From Microstegium vimineum (lineage: Eukaryota; Streptophyta; Magnoliopsida; Poales; Poaceae), in contig CM039122.1 in the NCBI GenBank assembly GCA_022036555.1, positions 54,634,693-54,698,692 of the forward strand: a stretch of DNA of 64,000 nt, written 5' to 3'. The notes below the pieces were generated by a model. That model was given only the letters and a program-made list of their open reading frames with translations. It was not told the origin of the DNA and made no database searches. Both the position numbers and the translations under genes were made by a program. This document shows, piece by piece, positions 46,277 through 56,960 of this stretch. Position 1 is the first letter of the stretch. The number at the start of each line of letters is the position of its first letter.

Positions 46277-46545
46277 TATGGTAGACTGAATGGTGCACCA
46301 TGAGGAAGGCAAAGTGAAGATGGTAGTTAGATTCAGATAAGAATTCAATGTCAGTGTGCAAAATGTTACTAGTCTGAACTCTGAAATGTTTGCTACCAGG
46401 TTTCAGTTTATGATAGACTGAATGGTGCACCATGAGGAAACATGCAAAGTGAAGTTGGTAGTTAAATTCAGATGAGAATTCAATGTCAGTGTGCAAAATG
46501 TTACTAGTGTGAACTCTGAAATGTTTGCTACCAGGTTTCAGTTTA
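46277..46545. repeat. 132-bp tandem duplication
   Basis: Two head-to-tail copies (46277-46408 and 46409-46545) share TAGACTGAATGGTGCACCAT, GAATTCAATGTCAGTGTGCA and GAAATGTTTGCTACCAGGTT with only a few substitutions and one small indel. The unit shows no coding constraint. Its high identity indicates a recent duplication. Confidence 0.9.
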
Positions 46546-47353
46546 GAAAATAGTGTTTTTTTACAACCGTTTTAAAAAAAATGTTGTTTCGGGTCTAAAA
46601 AGGCCGACGGTTCCTATGTAAAACTCTTATTGTGATTTTAATGTAGCTATATGATCCATTATATAATATCTATCAAATACCAACACAATGGTGTATAAAG
46701 TTATATTTACGGATTATCTTAGCTATATGTAAAACATTAAATAATTTATAGACAACTCTCTGACTGCATCAAATCCAAGAGCATGTCGCTGTACTCGTCC
46801 AGGCAACTGTGCACTCCTCGAGATCAGACTGACAATGGCATGAAAGGACAAACCAAAACTTTTCGCACAGCCATTAGCCACCGTTAGAAGCAATTTTAGA
46901 CGAAATGATTTAAGAAGGGAGTTGGTCATCTTTCGTAATAAGATAGCGGTAAAAGCTCACTAGTTTGAGCTAGCAACGGATAACTTCGCACCAAGCTCAA
47001 CAAGCTAAATAAAGTGAGCCACACGCCGACACCAAATAAAATAGTTTTTGTTTTATAAAAGCACCAGACCAACGAGCTCAAACAGGAACCGCTCAAACAG
47101 AAACTTCATCGAGAAAACAAACATCCTAACAGAAACTATTGCAGCTAGTAAACAGGGAGAATGAAACAAAACAATATAACCGGGAAATCTCAATTCTTAT
47201 GATCTAGATAGAGTTGATTCATCTTTAAAAAAGAGTATTCTCATCAGGTCTGCAAACATGACATAGACGGTCTGAACTTGAGACGACTAACAAAAAGATG
47301 CCAGAGAAATATTTAATAGGCCACACATTTCAGCGGGAGACCCCATTAAAACT
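46546..47353. other. intergenic sequence and RPS8 3' flank
   Basis: The stretch nearest 47353 should include the RPS8 3' UTR. The rest is AT-rich and featureless to eye. Confidence 0.5.
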
Positions 47354-49566
47354 CTAAGCTGCGGCGCCCTTGCCCTTCTTGCGCTGAAGCTTCTTCATGT
47401 AGAACTCCAGCTCCTTACCCTCAAGGATGTACCTGTTACATATAAAAAAGAAGTGTATTGTAAGGAGTGGCCTGAAACATTAGTGACAAAATAATGAGAC
47501 AACTTCCATTCTACTTGAGGCCTAGAAGGATAGGTTTGTGACAGATGCGAACATAACTAAAATGTCTAGATTCAACAGTGATTGTATCATACATAGGGTA
47601 CAAACAAACATCAAGCTTTAATTAAGCTACTAAAGTGGTACACAAACAGATAAGCTGCTCTAATAAAATAAAGAAAGTTTGGAAATCCATTATTTCTTAC
47701 CCGTCAGCTCGGCCACACTGTCCAGGGCGGGAAGAAATGGACGCCAGCAACCTTCCACTGCCAAATTGCTCTTCAATGTGCGGGTTAAGCGGGTTAAGAA
47801 CAAGTTCACCCTTACGCTTCTCAAGCTTCCTCTGGACATGGTTGCTCTTCTTTGTTTCCTCAGCTGCTGCCTCACCCTCTTGCCCTGGATGAAAAAAATT
47901 CAAACAATAAGTGATCTGCCAGAGGAAACATACAAGACACTAGATAGAAAACTAATTAACTGTTGATCTCTCCTTTCTGGAAACACTTCTAAGTAAAATA
48001 TATATTGATAAAAAATCAAAATGTGAATTTTTCATAGAGAATTCTAAAACACAGTGCAGAAACAAGCTGTTCATATGTGAAGAGCGGCTAAGAAACTAAG
48101 AATTTGCAAGGCAAAGGAGTAGGCAGTATAAACATAAAGAAGTCAGTCAGTTGTCTTTAAAAAAAGAATAGACATTGCAGATATTTGCCAGCAACAAAAA
48201 CATGACGTATAAACTATGCAGCCAATTCCTTACGAAAGGCATTTAATAGTAAATACTGATCCACTGTGTTACAAGAAAATATACCTCAGCAGCTTCCTTC
48301 TTTGCAGCAGGAGTCTTCTTCTTCCTACCGATGTCAACTCCATAGTGAGTGAGGTACCACTGCTTGAATGGGGCAGCATCAACTTGCACAATGGCACTCT
48401 TCACAAGGGTTTGAGTCCTCACAAGCTCATTGTTTGATGCATTGTAGACCACATCGAGGATACGGGTCTTGCGAGTAACAGCTTCACTTCCCCATGAGTA
48501 GTTACCAGTATCCAAGCGAAGTGCCCTCCACTTGACATTACCTCCACGAACACGAACCCTCCTCACTGTCTTGTTGCTTGACAACTTGGTGTTGGCAGGC
48601 TGGCGTCCAAGCTCATACCTTGAAAAGAATTGACAAACAGATTAAATCTCTGAACAAGTCCTCGAATAGTATTGGTAGACACAATGAAGCCACCTTAATA
48701 AACAACTCTTTTAAGCTAATACTTCAAAGAGAAGCTGATGACATCAATTCAATTTGCTAAACTTTGCACATATGATGTACAATTCTGGTGTTGCCTCAAA
48801 CACATTGTGCAAACGTGGTGTTATACAAATAGATATCTATGAATAATTTCGCATTTAAGACAAAAGTGCCTATTCGGAAACATGATTACAAATATGTTCA
48901 TCCTCACCACATCCCCTTAACAATTCTGAGCTCTTAATAGATCTGTCAAGTGACCTTCAAAAAAATTGAAAAATAGACACTGAATAAACAAATAAACTAC
49001 TACCTATACAGTGTCCAGGGTGGCAATTCATTGTAATAATCATGGCTAACGATTTAACAGACACGGATATTTTTTCGGACAATAATCCAATCAGGTAACC
49101 ACATAGGGGTGTCATCTAGAAACGCAAAAGCATGAATCACTGGAAGTCACCTAATGATGCCAAGAAAAAAAACCTTCATCGATAAAACTAAGATCAATTC
49201 ATACCGCCTAAACTACTTCAAGATCAAAGCTAGCTAAGACCAACCGCCGCTGATCTAATCAAGCAGCAGTCTAAACTACAAACCTTCAAAACTACATGAA
49301 CCAAAACGAAAGAACAAAGGGAAGAGAAACAGTCGTTACTTTCGCTTCTTCCTCCAGGCCTTTTGCTTTCCACCGGTGGCCCGGCGCTTGTGCATCGAGT
49401 CACGCGAGATACCTGCACGGACACATCCACATCAACCGCCGAGGAATCCATTAGCATCGCTCAAACAAAAGAACCACCACGGCAGCATCGCTCAAACCAG
49501 AGAACCACCGCGCGACTATGTCAGCACAAGCAGAACGAGAAGCAAGGAAAGTAGGATCTCACCCAT
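47354..49566 (-). CDS. RPS8: 40S ribosomal protein S8 (eS8)
   Basis: Five exons on the minus strand: 49563-49566 (ATGG only), 49340-49412, 48285-48618, 47701-47876 (or from 47884) and 47354-47432, all with GT-AG introns. The protein starts MGISRDSMHKRRATGGKQKA and carries the eS8 signatures KWRALRLDTGNYSWGSE, TRKTRILDVVYNASNNEL, KSAIVQVDAAPF and SRPGQCGRADGYILEGKEL, ending in a lysine-rich tail KKLQRKKGKGAAA. It is a structural protein of the small ribosomal subunit in the cytosol. The length is 221 residues with the exon 4 acceptor at 47877-47878 (cereal eS8 is about 220). The usual acceptor at 47885-47886 would keep the expected GQEGE but leaves the frame one base short. The stretch KGELVLNPLNPHIEEQF differs from the KEGRTLD-type sequence I expect and contains a 9-bp repeat (CTTAACCCG twice). 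Confidence 0.95.
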
Positions 49567-49661
49567 GGTGGCGGCGGTGGCTTGGCTCGGCTGCTCCTCC
49601 GCCTCCTGCCTGTCCGCCCGCGCCGCCGCACTTCTGGTTGGGTATCACAAGGGAGGGATAC

Positions 49662-49832
49662 AAACCCTAGGGTGTCGGGTTTATATAAGGGAGGGAGCCT
49701 CGGCTGAGGGTTAGGGCTTCTCACAGGCACCGGTGCGCTGATCCGACGGTTGTGATAGAGTGAGGTAGGCAGCGGCCATTTCTCAGGACGAAGCAGCCCA
49801 GTTGGGCCCATTTATCTCACTAGGCAGGCCCG
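49662..49832 (-). promoter_or_regulatory. RPS8 promoter: TATA box, telo-boxes, site II elements
   Basis: On the minus strand there is a TATA box (CCTTATATAAACCC, 49677-49690), about 110 bp before the ATG. A telo-box core AAACCCTAG lies at 49662-49670, between TATA and ATG, and a second telomere-like CCCTAACCC at 49708-49716. Further up are site II-type TGGGCC/AGCCCA motifs at 49795-49800, 49803-49810 and 49827-49832. Telo-boxes combined with site II motifs are the known signature of plant ribosomal protein promoters, which link expression to cell proliferation. Confidence 0.75.
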
Positions 49833-49839
49833 AATGAGA

Positions 49840-52100
49840 AGCGGCCTCATTTGTATTCCTTTTTTTTTCCCTTATTATATCTCCGTTTTGTATTCCTTTA
49901 CATCCTCGAAAAAGTAGTAGTGGTCCTTTCTAATGTTTTATTTGAAATTTGAAATTATAAATCAGTGGTGATTTATAGTTTCACAAAAAACTTCAGTGGT
50001 GATTTATTAGTTACTAGTACTATGAGAAATGCAGTTTATTTATATAAAACAGAGACGATTATGATGTAATGGAGGTGAGAAAACGGTTACGCACACAACA
50101 CACTTTTTTGATCATGTGCGCGAGGATTTAGACAGGATCGTGAAGTCCCTTTGAACGTCTAGTCCAGTCAGAGGTAATCAAGCCTAGAGAATAGCTTTAC
50201 ACTATGGCCCTGTTTTTATTCTGTAACAGTGGATTAATGCATTGCTCATTCTTTGCAAAGTTTTGTTTGTTATTGACTTTCGGTGGTTTGGACTCATAGA
50301 AATTATGAAGCGATTTGAGGTGTCGTTTTTTTCTGAAGCAACCATGTACTTCCTAGGATAGGGTATGGTCACTAATAATCTTGGTTTTGAACTAAGCAGT
50401 GAAATGCGAGTAGATGCGAGTTCACATTTGTTTGAGTTCATATCTAATGTTCACATACCGAATATACATTGTAGATGCGAGTTCAATCTATCCGTCAAAA
50501 TCGGAGAAACTGACTCGTCGTACTTCGTCTCGCGTTAGTCCTGGGCGAGTGTGGGGCGACACGACTACCATGACGGCGATGTCATAATCTAGGCTCATGG
50601 TGCTTTAGGCAAGCTGGAGCAACAACTGCACGACCTACAAGCGGAGGTAGTCAGGCGGCTGTCGTCCAACCTGGGCAAGCACGAGCGATGGGTGTGGTTG
50701 TGTCACCTAGACGAGCGGAGGTAGCGGTCCTATGGCCTAGATGAGCAGGAGCAACGATGGCGGCGTGGCCTAGGCGAGGTACAGCAGTAGCGACGGTGCG
50801 ACATGATGAGCAAGAGCGGCAGCGCATAGTCGCGGCCTCGATGAGCGATCGCCAGCGGGAGTGGTGGCACGTTCTTAGTGAACACCAGCCAACAAGTGAG
50901 CGTGAGAGAGCAGCAATAGATAGAAGATGTTGAAAGACTACCACATAGCTCCAACAATCAACAACTCATCCCACTCACATAAAACATGTACAATTATGTC
51001 CTTGTGTAAATGAGCATCTACGCCTGTACTAGGCCTCGAAAAAAAACACATAACTAGGTTTAACCAACCTCCTAAACTAAACAAGAAATAGGTTTGTCTC
51101 ATCCTAAAAATCTAGGTTAGGTTCAACCCATCCCTAATGAACCTAAAACCAAACGCATGCTAACACATAACGCTAAGCTAACAAAGCCTGCAGTGCGATC
51201 GTGGTTGCTTGGAGGAAGGAGCTAGGATGGACCAACCGGTCTAGAAATTGCCTAAACTGTAGAGTGGATAAACCCCTTTGCCATAATGGTGATGATTGTT
51301 TCGTTGAATTTTGGCTTACGCTAAATGCTTATGCGGATTGTACGAATAAAATATTATTGGTTCGCTAAAAATTAGTGATGAAGTAGTGCTGACGAACAAG
51401 GCCAATATATACAAGATGCTGATCATTCGGCGGATGAACGACTTAGAAAGTGATCAAGCTGATCGTTCCTACACAAAATGTTTGTTTTTATGGATTGTGT
51501 TATGGACCATGTAAACCAAAGGCAACAACATGTAACGACCACATTGTCTACTCCTTGATACCAGGATAGATGCAGTATCTAGATACTGAACGACTGAGTG
51601 TTAAGGCACACCGAATATGCACAGAGTCGAGATATTCTCGATGCTAAAGTGGAGTCCAAAAGATGAACATATCTAGGGGTAATTATATTGGTGTTGTCTC
51701 ATATGTGGTTCTCGTACAATGTTACGTAATTTTAAGATGACTTAATAGACAACATATACAATGGTTGATTTTTTAAGCTATCTCGGAACAATTCATGATT
51801 CCTTAATTATGTATAGAATAAAAGTGAACTTGTGAGTTGCATGACAACAACAATTCATACAATAGTATAATAGTTATTTTATAATCCTAAATCTTAGGTT
51901 ATGAGGTGGTTATTTCGCAAAACAACGACATGTTTGTCTCTCATCTTTCTCTTTCCTTCAGATAAGCAAAATCCTAGGTGAAATTACATGAGACGGTCTA
52001 TAAGACTTCTTACGTTAAGGATCCGCTTGGTCAGAGCCGAATACAAAATAGTGTCCTAACAAGTAACTGTGTTAGATTTTTTTTAGAATTTACATTCTTT
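49840..52100. other. intergenic sequence
   Basis: No gene or RNA is supported. A moderately GC-rich stretch at 50500-50930 with repeated GATGAGC, GAGCAGGAGCAAC and GGCGACACG pieces is open only in short frames. It resembles in style the stretch at 5440-6160. The rest is AT-rich. Confidence 0.45.
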
Positions 52101-53024
52101 TTTAGAACTAGGTGAATGCTTGTGCTTTGCTACGGGCATAAAAATGTCAAAATGATAGATTATTTAATTATGTGATTAAATTACAAAAGCTCAAACCATT
52201 TTTAAGCACCGACTTTGGTCCATAAAAATATAATATGCTATTGCTATACATGTATTAGTCTTCCTCTAGAGCACTTTGGTCCATGAATATATATGCTATT
52301 GCTAAAATGATTGTACTTTTAAATCATTATTATTCAAGAGGTAACATATTAGGAAACTAGAATGGGTGATGTTGGGGTCCGACCAGGGTAGCGGCAAGTC
52401 CAGCGCCGACCACCCAATTAATTTTTCTGGTCGCCCAGGCTATGTGGAATTGGGCCGGCGCTATACGCAATTGGGTTGACAACCACACATGCCTGCTTCC
52501 AACCGAAACCACTTTCCACTGACTTGCCTGTATTCCCGTGCTTCCGGCCTAGCTCGGCTTCTGGCCCACATGTCTGCGCGCTCTTCCAGCCTAGCTCATG
52601 CGATTCTGGCCCAACTTAGTTGGAAGCACAAGTATATAAGACAAATAAAAAAGAAAAGTGTCCATGACAACATTTAAATTCGAACACAACAAGACCTATT
52701 GATGCATAGGTGTTACTATCCACATCGCACCAGGTAAATGTTAGTGTTAGGTGAGAAAATAATTTTATTATTAAATATATTTGACTATTTAAACTTCAAT
52801 AAAAATATGCATCCATCACAAGAATAATATTTATACCATAATAAATTTCATAAAACATGAAAAAAAAATCTAAATAGCAGAAAACAAATCAGGAAAAAAG
52901 ATAAAGGAAAACTCGTGTATACATCATAGATCATCACATGTATGCTATGTGAATGTAAAAAAATGACATAGAATATCACATATATATATACTACGAGAAC
53001 ATCATAATATACATCATAGAAAAT

Positions 53025-53059
<35 letters not shown>

Positions 53060-53335
53060 AACACATCGAGAATATCACAAGTATACTACTGAACAACACA
53101 ATAAAACACATACAAAAATTAGAATTAGAAAAAATAAAAAATAACATCATATATAACAAATAAAAAGAAAATAAAAATAATAATAATAGTGGTTAAATAT
53201 TTAGAAAAAAATAAATGGATAAGTAAAATAAGGAAAGGAAAAAATTGATGAAAATCACATGTATATTTTTAAAACATCACATGTATATTACCAAACAACA
53301 TAAATACGTCATAAAAACCATGTTTATACTACGCA
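52101..53335. repeat. AT-rich degenerate ACATCAT-type repeat, left part
   Basis: It starts with CTAGGTGAATGCTTGTGCTTTGCTACGGGC (about 52111), a phrase typical of high-copy grass repeats. From 52850 it consists of degenerate units built on AACATCA, CACATGTATA, TATACTACGAGAACATCATA and ACATCATAG, with a (TA)n tract at about 53028-53054. No gene is present. Confidence 0.6.
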
Positions 53336-55129
53336 AAGATGAAAGGTCCTAGGTGGCTAAAGGGGGTGAATAGCCTAATAAAAATTATACAAACAACTAG
53401 AGTATAGGTTAGTAAAACACTAAAGCGAAGCTTTTTGCTCTAGCTCTACTAGGGATACAAAACCACCTATCCAAACAGTTCTAGTTAGTTAGGTGCCTAA
53501 CAAACAATAGCAAGATCCTAAGACACTTAACACAAGCTAGCAAGAACAACTAACAAGAGAAACTAACTAGCAAGCTAACTAGGCAAGATATGAAAGAATG
53601 TAAATGCTAGGAAGAAGGTGATCATTATACCAATGTCTTGTGAAGTATGGATGTCAATATGAAGGACCAATCACAATATGAATACCAAGAGTAGCCGGGA
53701 GACAAGATGACACAAATATTTTTCTCCCGAGGTTCACTTGGTTGCCACCAAGATAGTCCCCGTTGTGTTGACTACTCAAATGGTGATTCAGTGGCTAATA
53801 GGCAATCGCAAGCCTAACCCACTACCCGGGCGCCATAAGAATCCACCCAAATGAGAGTAACTCAATGACACGAGCAATTTACTAAAGTTACCCTTTGGCG
53901 CTCCGCCGAGGTGGGTACAAGCCCTCTCACAATCACCGGGATCAACCACGAACAATCACCAACTCGTGTTGACTCCTCCTTCTTGCTCCAAGCCGTCTAA
54001 GTGTTGGCAAACACCAAGAATAACAAGAAAACCGCAGCAAGGACGATCATCAAGTGCTTCTAGATGCAAATCACTAAGCAATGCACTTGGATGCACTCTA
54101 TATTTTTTGGATTGAGCAAAGGATTAAAGAGATGAGTAGGAGAGGTGCTTGAGATCTCACAAGGGTGTATGACAAGTCAAAAGTCCAAGAGAGTGAGCTC
54201 CAACCGGCCATGGGCCTTAAATAGGCCAACTCCAAAAACTAGTCGTTATTCTATGTCGTGGGCGTCAGACGCTCTTCAAGTTGACGTCGGACGCTCCGTC
54301 GCCAGCGTCCGTCGCGCATGCAGAGAGTATCCAGAGAGCTCCTGAAGCCGTCGGACGCGTCCGTCGCCTTGTCGTCGAACGCTTGGCAGCGTCTGTCGCT
54401 TGTGTCAGTGAGTTCCTCAGTCTGACAGACGCTCGTTTGAGTTTGACCTAGCGTCCGTCGCCATTTCTCCAGCGTCCGTCGACGTCGTCCGTCGCGCGAG
54501 CAGAGAGCATACAGAGAGCTCCCAAAACCGACGGACTTTAGCGTCCGTCGCGATGTCTGCGCTAAGTTTGAGCTAGGGTCTGCCCGATGGACGCTCCGTC
54601 GCATTGATCCAGCGTCTGTCGCCAATGTCCGTCGCCCCTTTCTTCATCCTTTCTTGTTTCTTTCTTCTCCAACCTTGCTTCAATGTGCCAAACACTTATC
54701 GTACTTTCTTAGAGCAGATGCTTAGCATATATTTTATGTCTTTTAAAGCAAGGCTATGTTACTAGGTGAATTAATGCACATGCAAGAATGACCACACCTA
54801 GTAGCACTTGATAACCGCAATTGATACGAATTTTCCCTTCTTGATAGTTCTTGATAGTACAACTATCTATCCTAAATATGATCACACTTTCTATAGTGTC
54901 TTGATCACTAAACCAAAAATGACCCTATGATATACCTCTGCCTTGGGCTCATTTTTATTTTTCTCTTTCTTCTTTTCTTTAGTCATGGAGCACTTGATCT
55001 ATCATGATCCTTCACCTAGCTCCACTTGTCAATTTGGATCATCCTATCTTGAATATACACTTAGCAATAGGGTTAGTCCATATGTTTCATCAATTAACCA
55101 AAACCAAACTTGGAGTTTCAAAAGATCAT
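53336..55129. mobile_element. about 1.8-kb insertion with GC-rich minisatellite
   Basis: The sequence style changes abruptly at ATGAAAGGTCCTAGGTGGCT followed by AAAGGGGGTGAATAG, a start I recognise from a family of non-coding repeats in grasses, and returns to the ACATCAT repeat near 55130. The interior has no transposase. It includes TTCTCCCGAGGTTCACTTGG, a minisatellite at 54266-54640 and CACTTGATCTATCATGATCC. Terminal inverted repeats are not evident, so the class is unknown. Confidence 0.5.
54266..54640. repeat. CGTCCGTCGC minisatellite
   Basis: About ten variants of AGCGTCCGTCGC / GTCGGACGCT are packed into 375 bp. There is a higher-order repeat: GCAGAGAGTATCCAGAGAGC near 54318 recurs as GCAGAGAGCATACAGAGAGC near 54501, about 183 bp away, each preceded by CGTCCGTCGCGC. 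Confidence 0.8.
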
Positions 55130-55900
55130 CTAGAACATCATATGTAATACTACGCAGACATCATATATATAAAAAATGTAAGTAATTAATTATAGTGAAA
55201 TAAAAAAAATGCTATCAAACATCATAAATATATCGTAGAACATTATATTAAGACTACACGAACATCGCTAAATATAGAATAGAACATCATATGCTTACAA
55301 CATGAACATTAGAAATATCATGAACATATAAAATAAAATAATAAAATTAGTAAAGTAATTAATTAGAGTAAACTAAAATAAGAAAAAAATACTCATGACC
55401 ATAAAAAAAATCTTAGAACATCAACGCATGATTACTAAATACTATAAATATATTGTAGAACATCACATTTCTACATGCAAACATTAAAAACACCATAAAA
55501 CATTACGTGTATACTATATGAACATAGTGTGTATCTATAAATAAAAAAAGAAACATAAAATCTAAATAGAAATGAGAAAAGGAAAATAAATTAATGAAAG
55601 GAAAGAAAAAACAAAATAAAAATGAAAATATAAAAGGGAAACAAAAAGAACAATAAAAATAACATGAAAAAGAAAGGAAATAAAAAAGAAATAGAAGAAA
55701 AGAAAATAAAAAAACAATAAAGATAAAAAGAAACAAAAAAATAAAAGATGACAAGAATAATACACAAAATAAAAAAGAAATAAAAATAAAAGATAAGGAA
55801 AAACAAAAATAAAAAAATAAAAGAATAATAAAATAAGAAAATAAAAAAGAATGGGAACAGTAACGGAAAAAGAAAATATGAGCGTCTTCATCTACCCTAC
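55130..55900. repeat. AT-rich degenerate ACATCAT-type repeat, right part, with A-rich tract
   Basis: The same unit vocabulary as 52850-53335 resumes (AACATCATATG, TACTACGCAGACATCAT, ATCGTAGAACATTA) to about 55540. It is followed by about 350 bp consisting almost only of A with scattered G/T (AAATAAAAAAGAAATAAAAA type). The long minus-strand open frames in this tract are Phe/Leu/Ile-only artefacts of composition. Confidence 0.6.
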
Positions 55901-56085
55901 TAATTCACCATCTTTTTTTTTCTATGTCTACACAAAAAAAGCACCCCGCTGAGAAGCCCCACCTCACGCACCAAGAATCGTGCACCCAGAAAAATCACAT
56001 CTTCAAAATAAACGATTCAGGTTTAGCCTAAGTCTTCTCTCTCCTTACTCACTCAGATCCAACGGTCCAGTTTTTGTGTATCATC
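55880..56085 (+). repeat. conserved repeat terminus, copy 2
   Basis: It contains TCTACCCTACTAATTCACCA, a CGCTGAGAAGCCCC block, GCACCCAGAAAAATCAC and CTCTCCTTACTCACTCAGAT followed by AACGGT, in the same order and spacing as the minus strand of 18560-18740. A GC-rich block follows, as it does in copy 1. Confidence 0.7.
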
Positions 56086-56960
56086 CTCCCATCTCTCACG
56101 CCCGCGCCCCCGCCCCCAGCGCCCACGGTTCGATTCCCACGCACACACCCAGCGCCGTATTTTATTTTATTTTTAAGATTTGCGAACACGGTTGGGTAGA
56201 TGTTGCCGGCGTGGAAGGGATGACGGCACGACCGTGCGGTGAGCTCGCGCGGGGACGAGTGGAGACTTGCACGCGGATGGTTGGGCGCGCATGTGCAAGT
56301 AGAGGGAGCCGGTGTGGAGGTGGAGACGGCGCAAGCGTGGAAGGAGTCAACGAGGTCGGGGAAGGAGAGCTTGCGTTCGGAGTCGCTGCCGCCAACGGGA
56401 AAGCCTGCGAGGAGGCCCAACAGCTCCTCCTCCCGCGCGGACAGTCGCCTTGCGCCGCCCGCCCACATCTCCACCGCCGCGGGCACGGGAGGAGCTGGCG
56501 AGTAGGCCGCGCGCGCGTCCCAAGAGACTGCACCGCCTCCCGCGCACGCGTCCCGAGCTCCACCACTGCCTCCTCCACCGCGTGTCTGCTCCGGCCCCGG
56601 ATCCGCCGCCGCGCCATGGCCGCCCGCCGGACGCGACCACCTCTGCTCCTCGCCGCCGCAGCGTGAGCGCCATCCGCCGGGCGCTAACAGTGGTCGCGCG
56701 AGGAGGAAGGGAGGAGCTTGTGGGTGGGGAGAGAGAGAATGGGGAGGGAGGAATGAAGGAGCCGGTGGCGGTGGGTTGGGAGAGAGAATGGGGAGGGAGG
56801 AGCCGGTGGTGGGGAGAGAGAATGGGGAGGGAGGCGTCGGGTGACTGGGTGAGGGGATGGGTGAATAAAATAATGTCTAGCCTGAGAGCCTGAGTAGATA
56901 AGGTTAGGGAAGAAAAGAAAATAAAATACAAAGAAAAAACAAGAAAAGGGGTATTACGCA
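56086..56960. repeat. GC-rich block behind repeat terminus
   Basis: GC-rich to about 56690, open in many frames on both strands (up to about 230 codons) with Arg/Pro/Ala/Gly-only composition. It then continues into purine-rich tandem units of GGGAGAGAGAATGGGGAGGG type (56720-56840). No domain is visible. It is probably the body of the same transposon family as 16590-18558. Confidence 0.45.

Noticed and set aside
53326..55156. 10-bp ATACTACGCA on both sides of the 1.8-kb insertion, read as a MULE-type target-site duplication
   Set aside because: The same string is part of the surrounding degenerate repeat unit, and the repeat phase reads better if the insertion ends before AACATCATATG. The match is probably coincidental.
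55503..55891. Minus-strand Phe/Leu/Ile-rich open frames resembling membrane proteins
   Set aside because: They are translations of an A-rich tract with scattered G, so the hydrophobic character is purely compositional.
56100..56150. GGTTCGATTCC, a possible tRNA T-loop
   Set aside because: The flanking bases do not pair into a five-base-pair T-stem and no D- or anticodon arm can be placed upstream.
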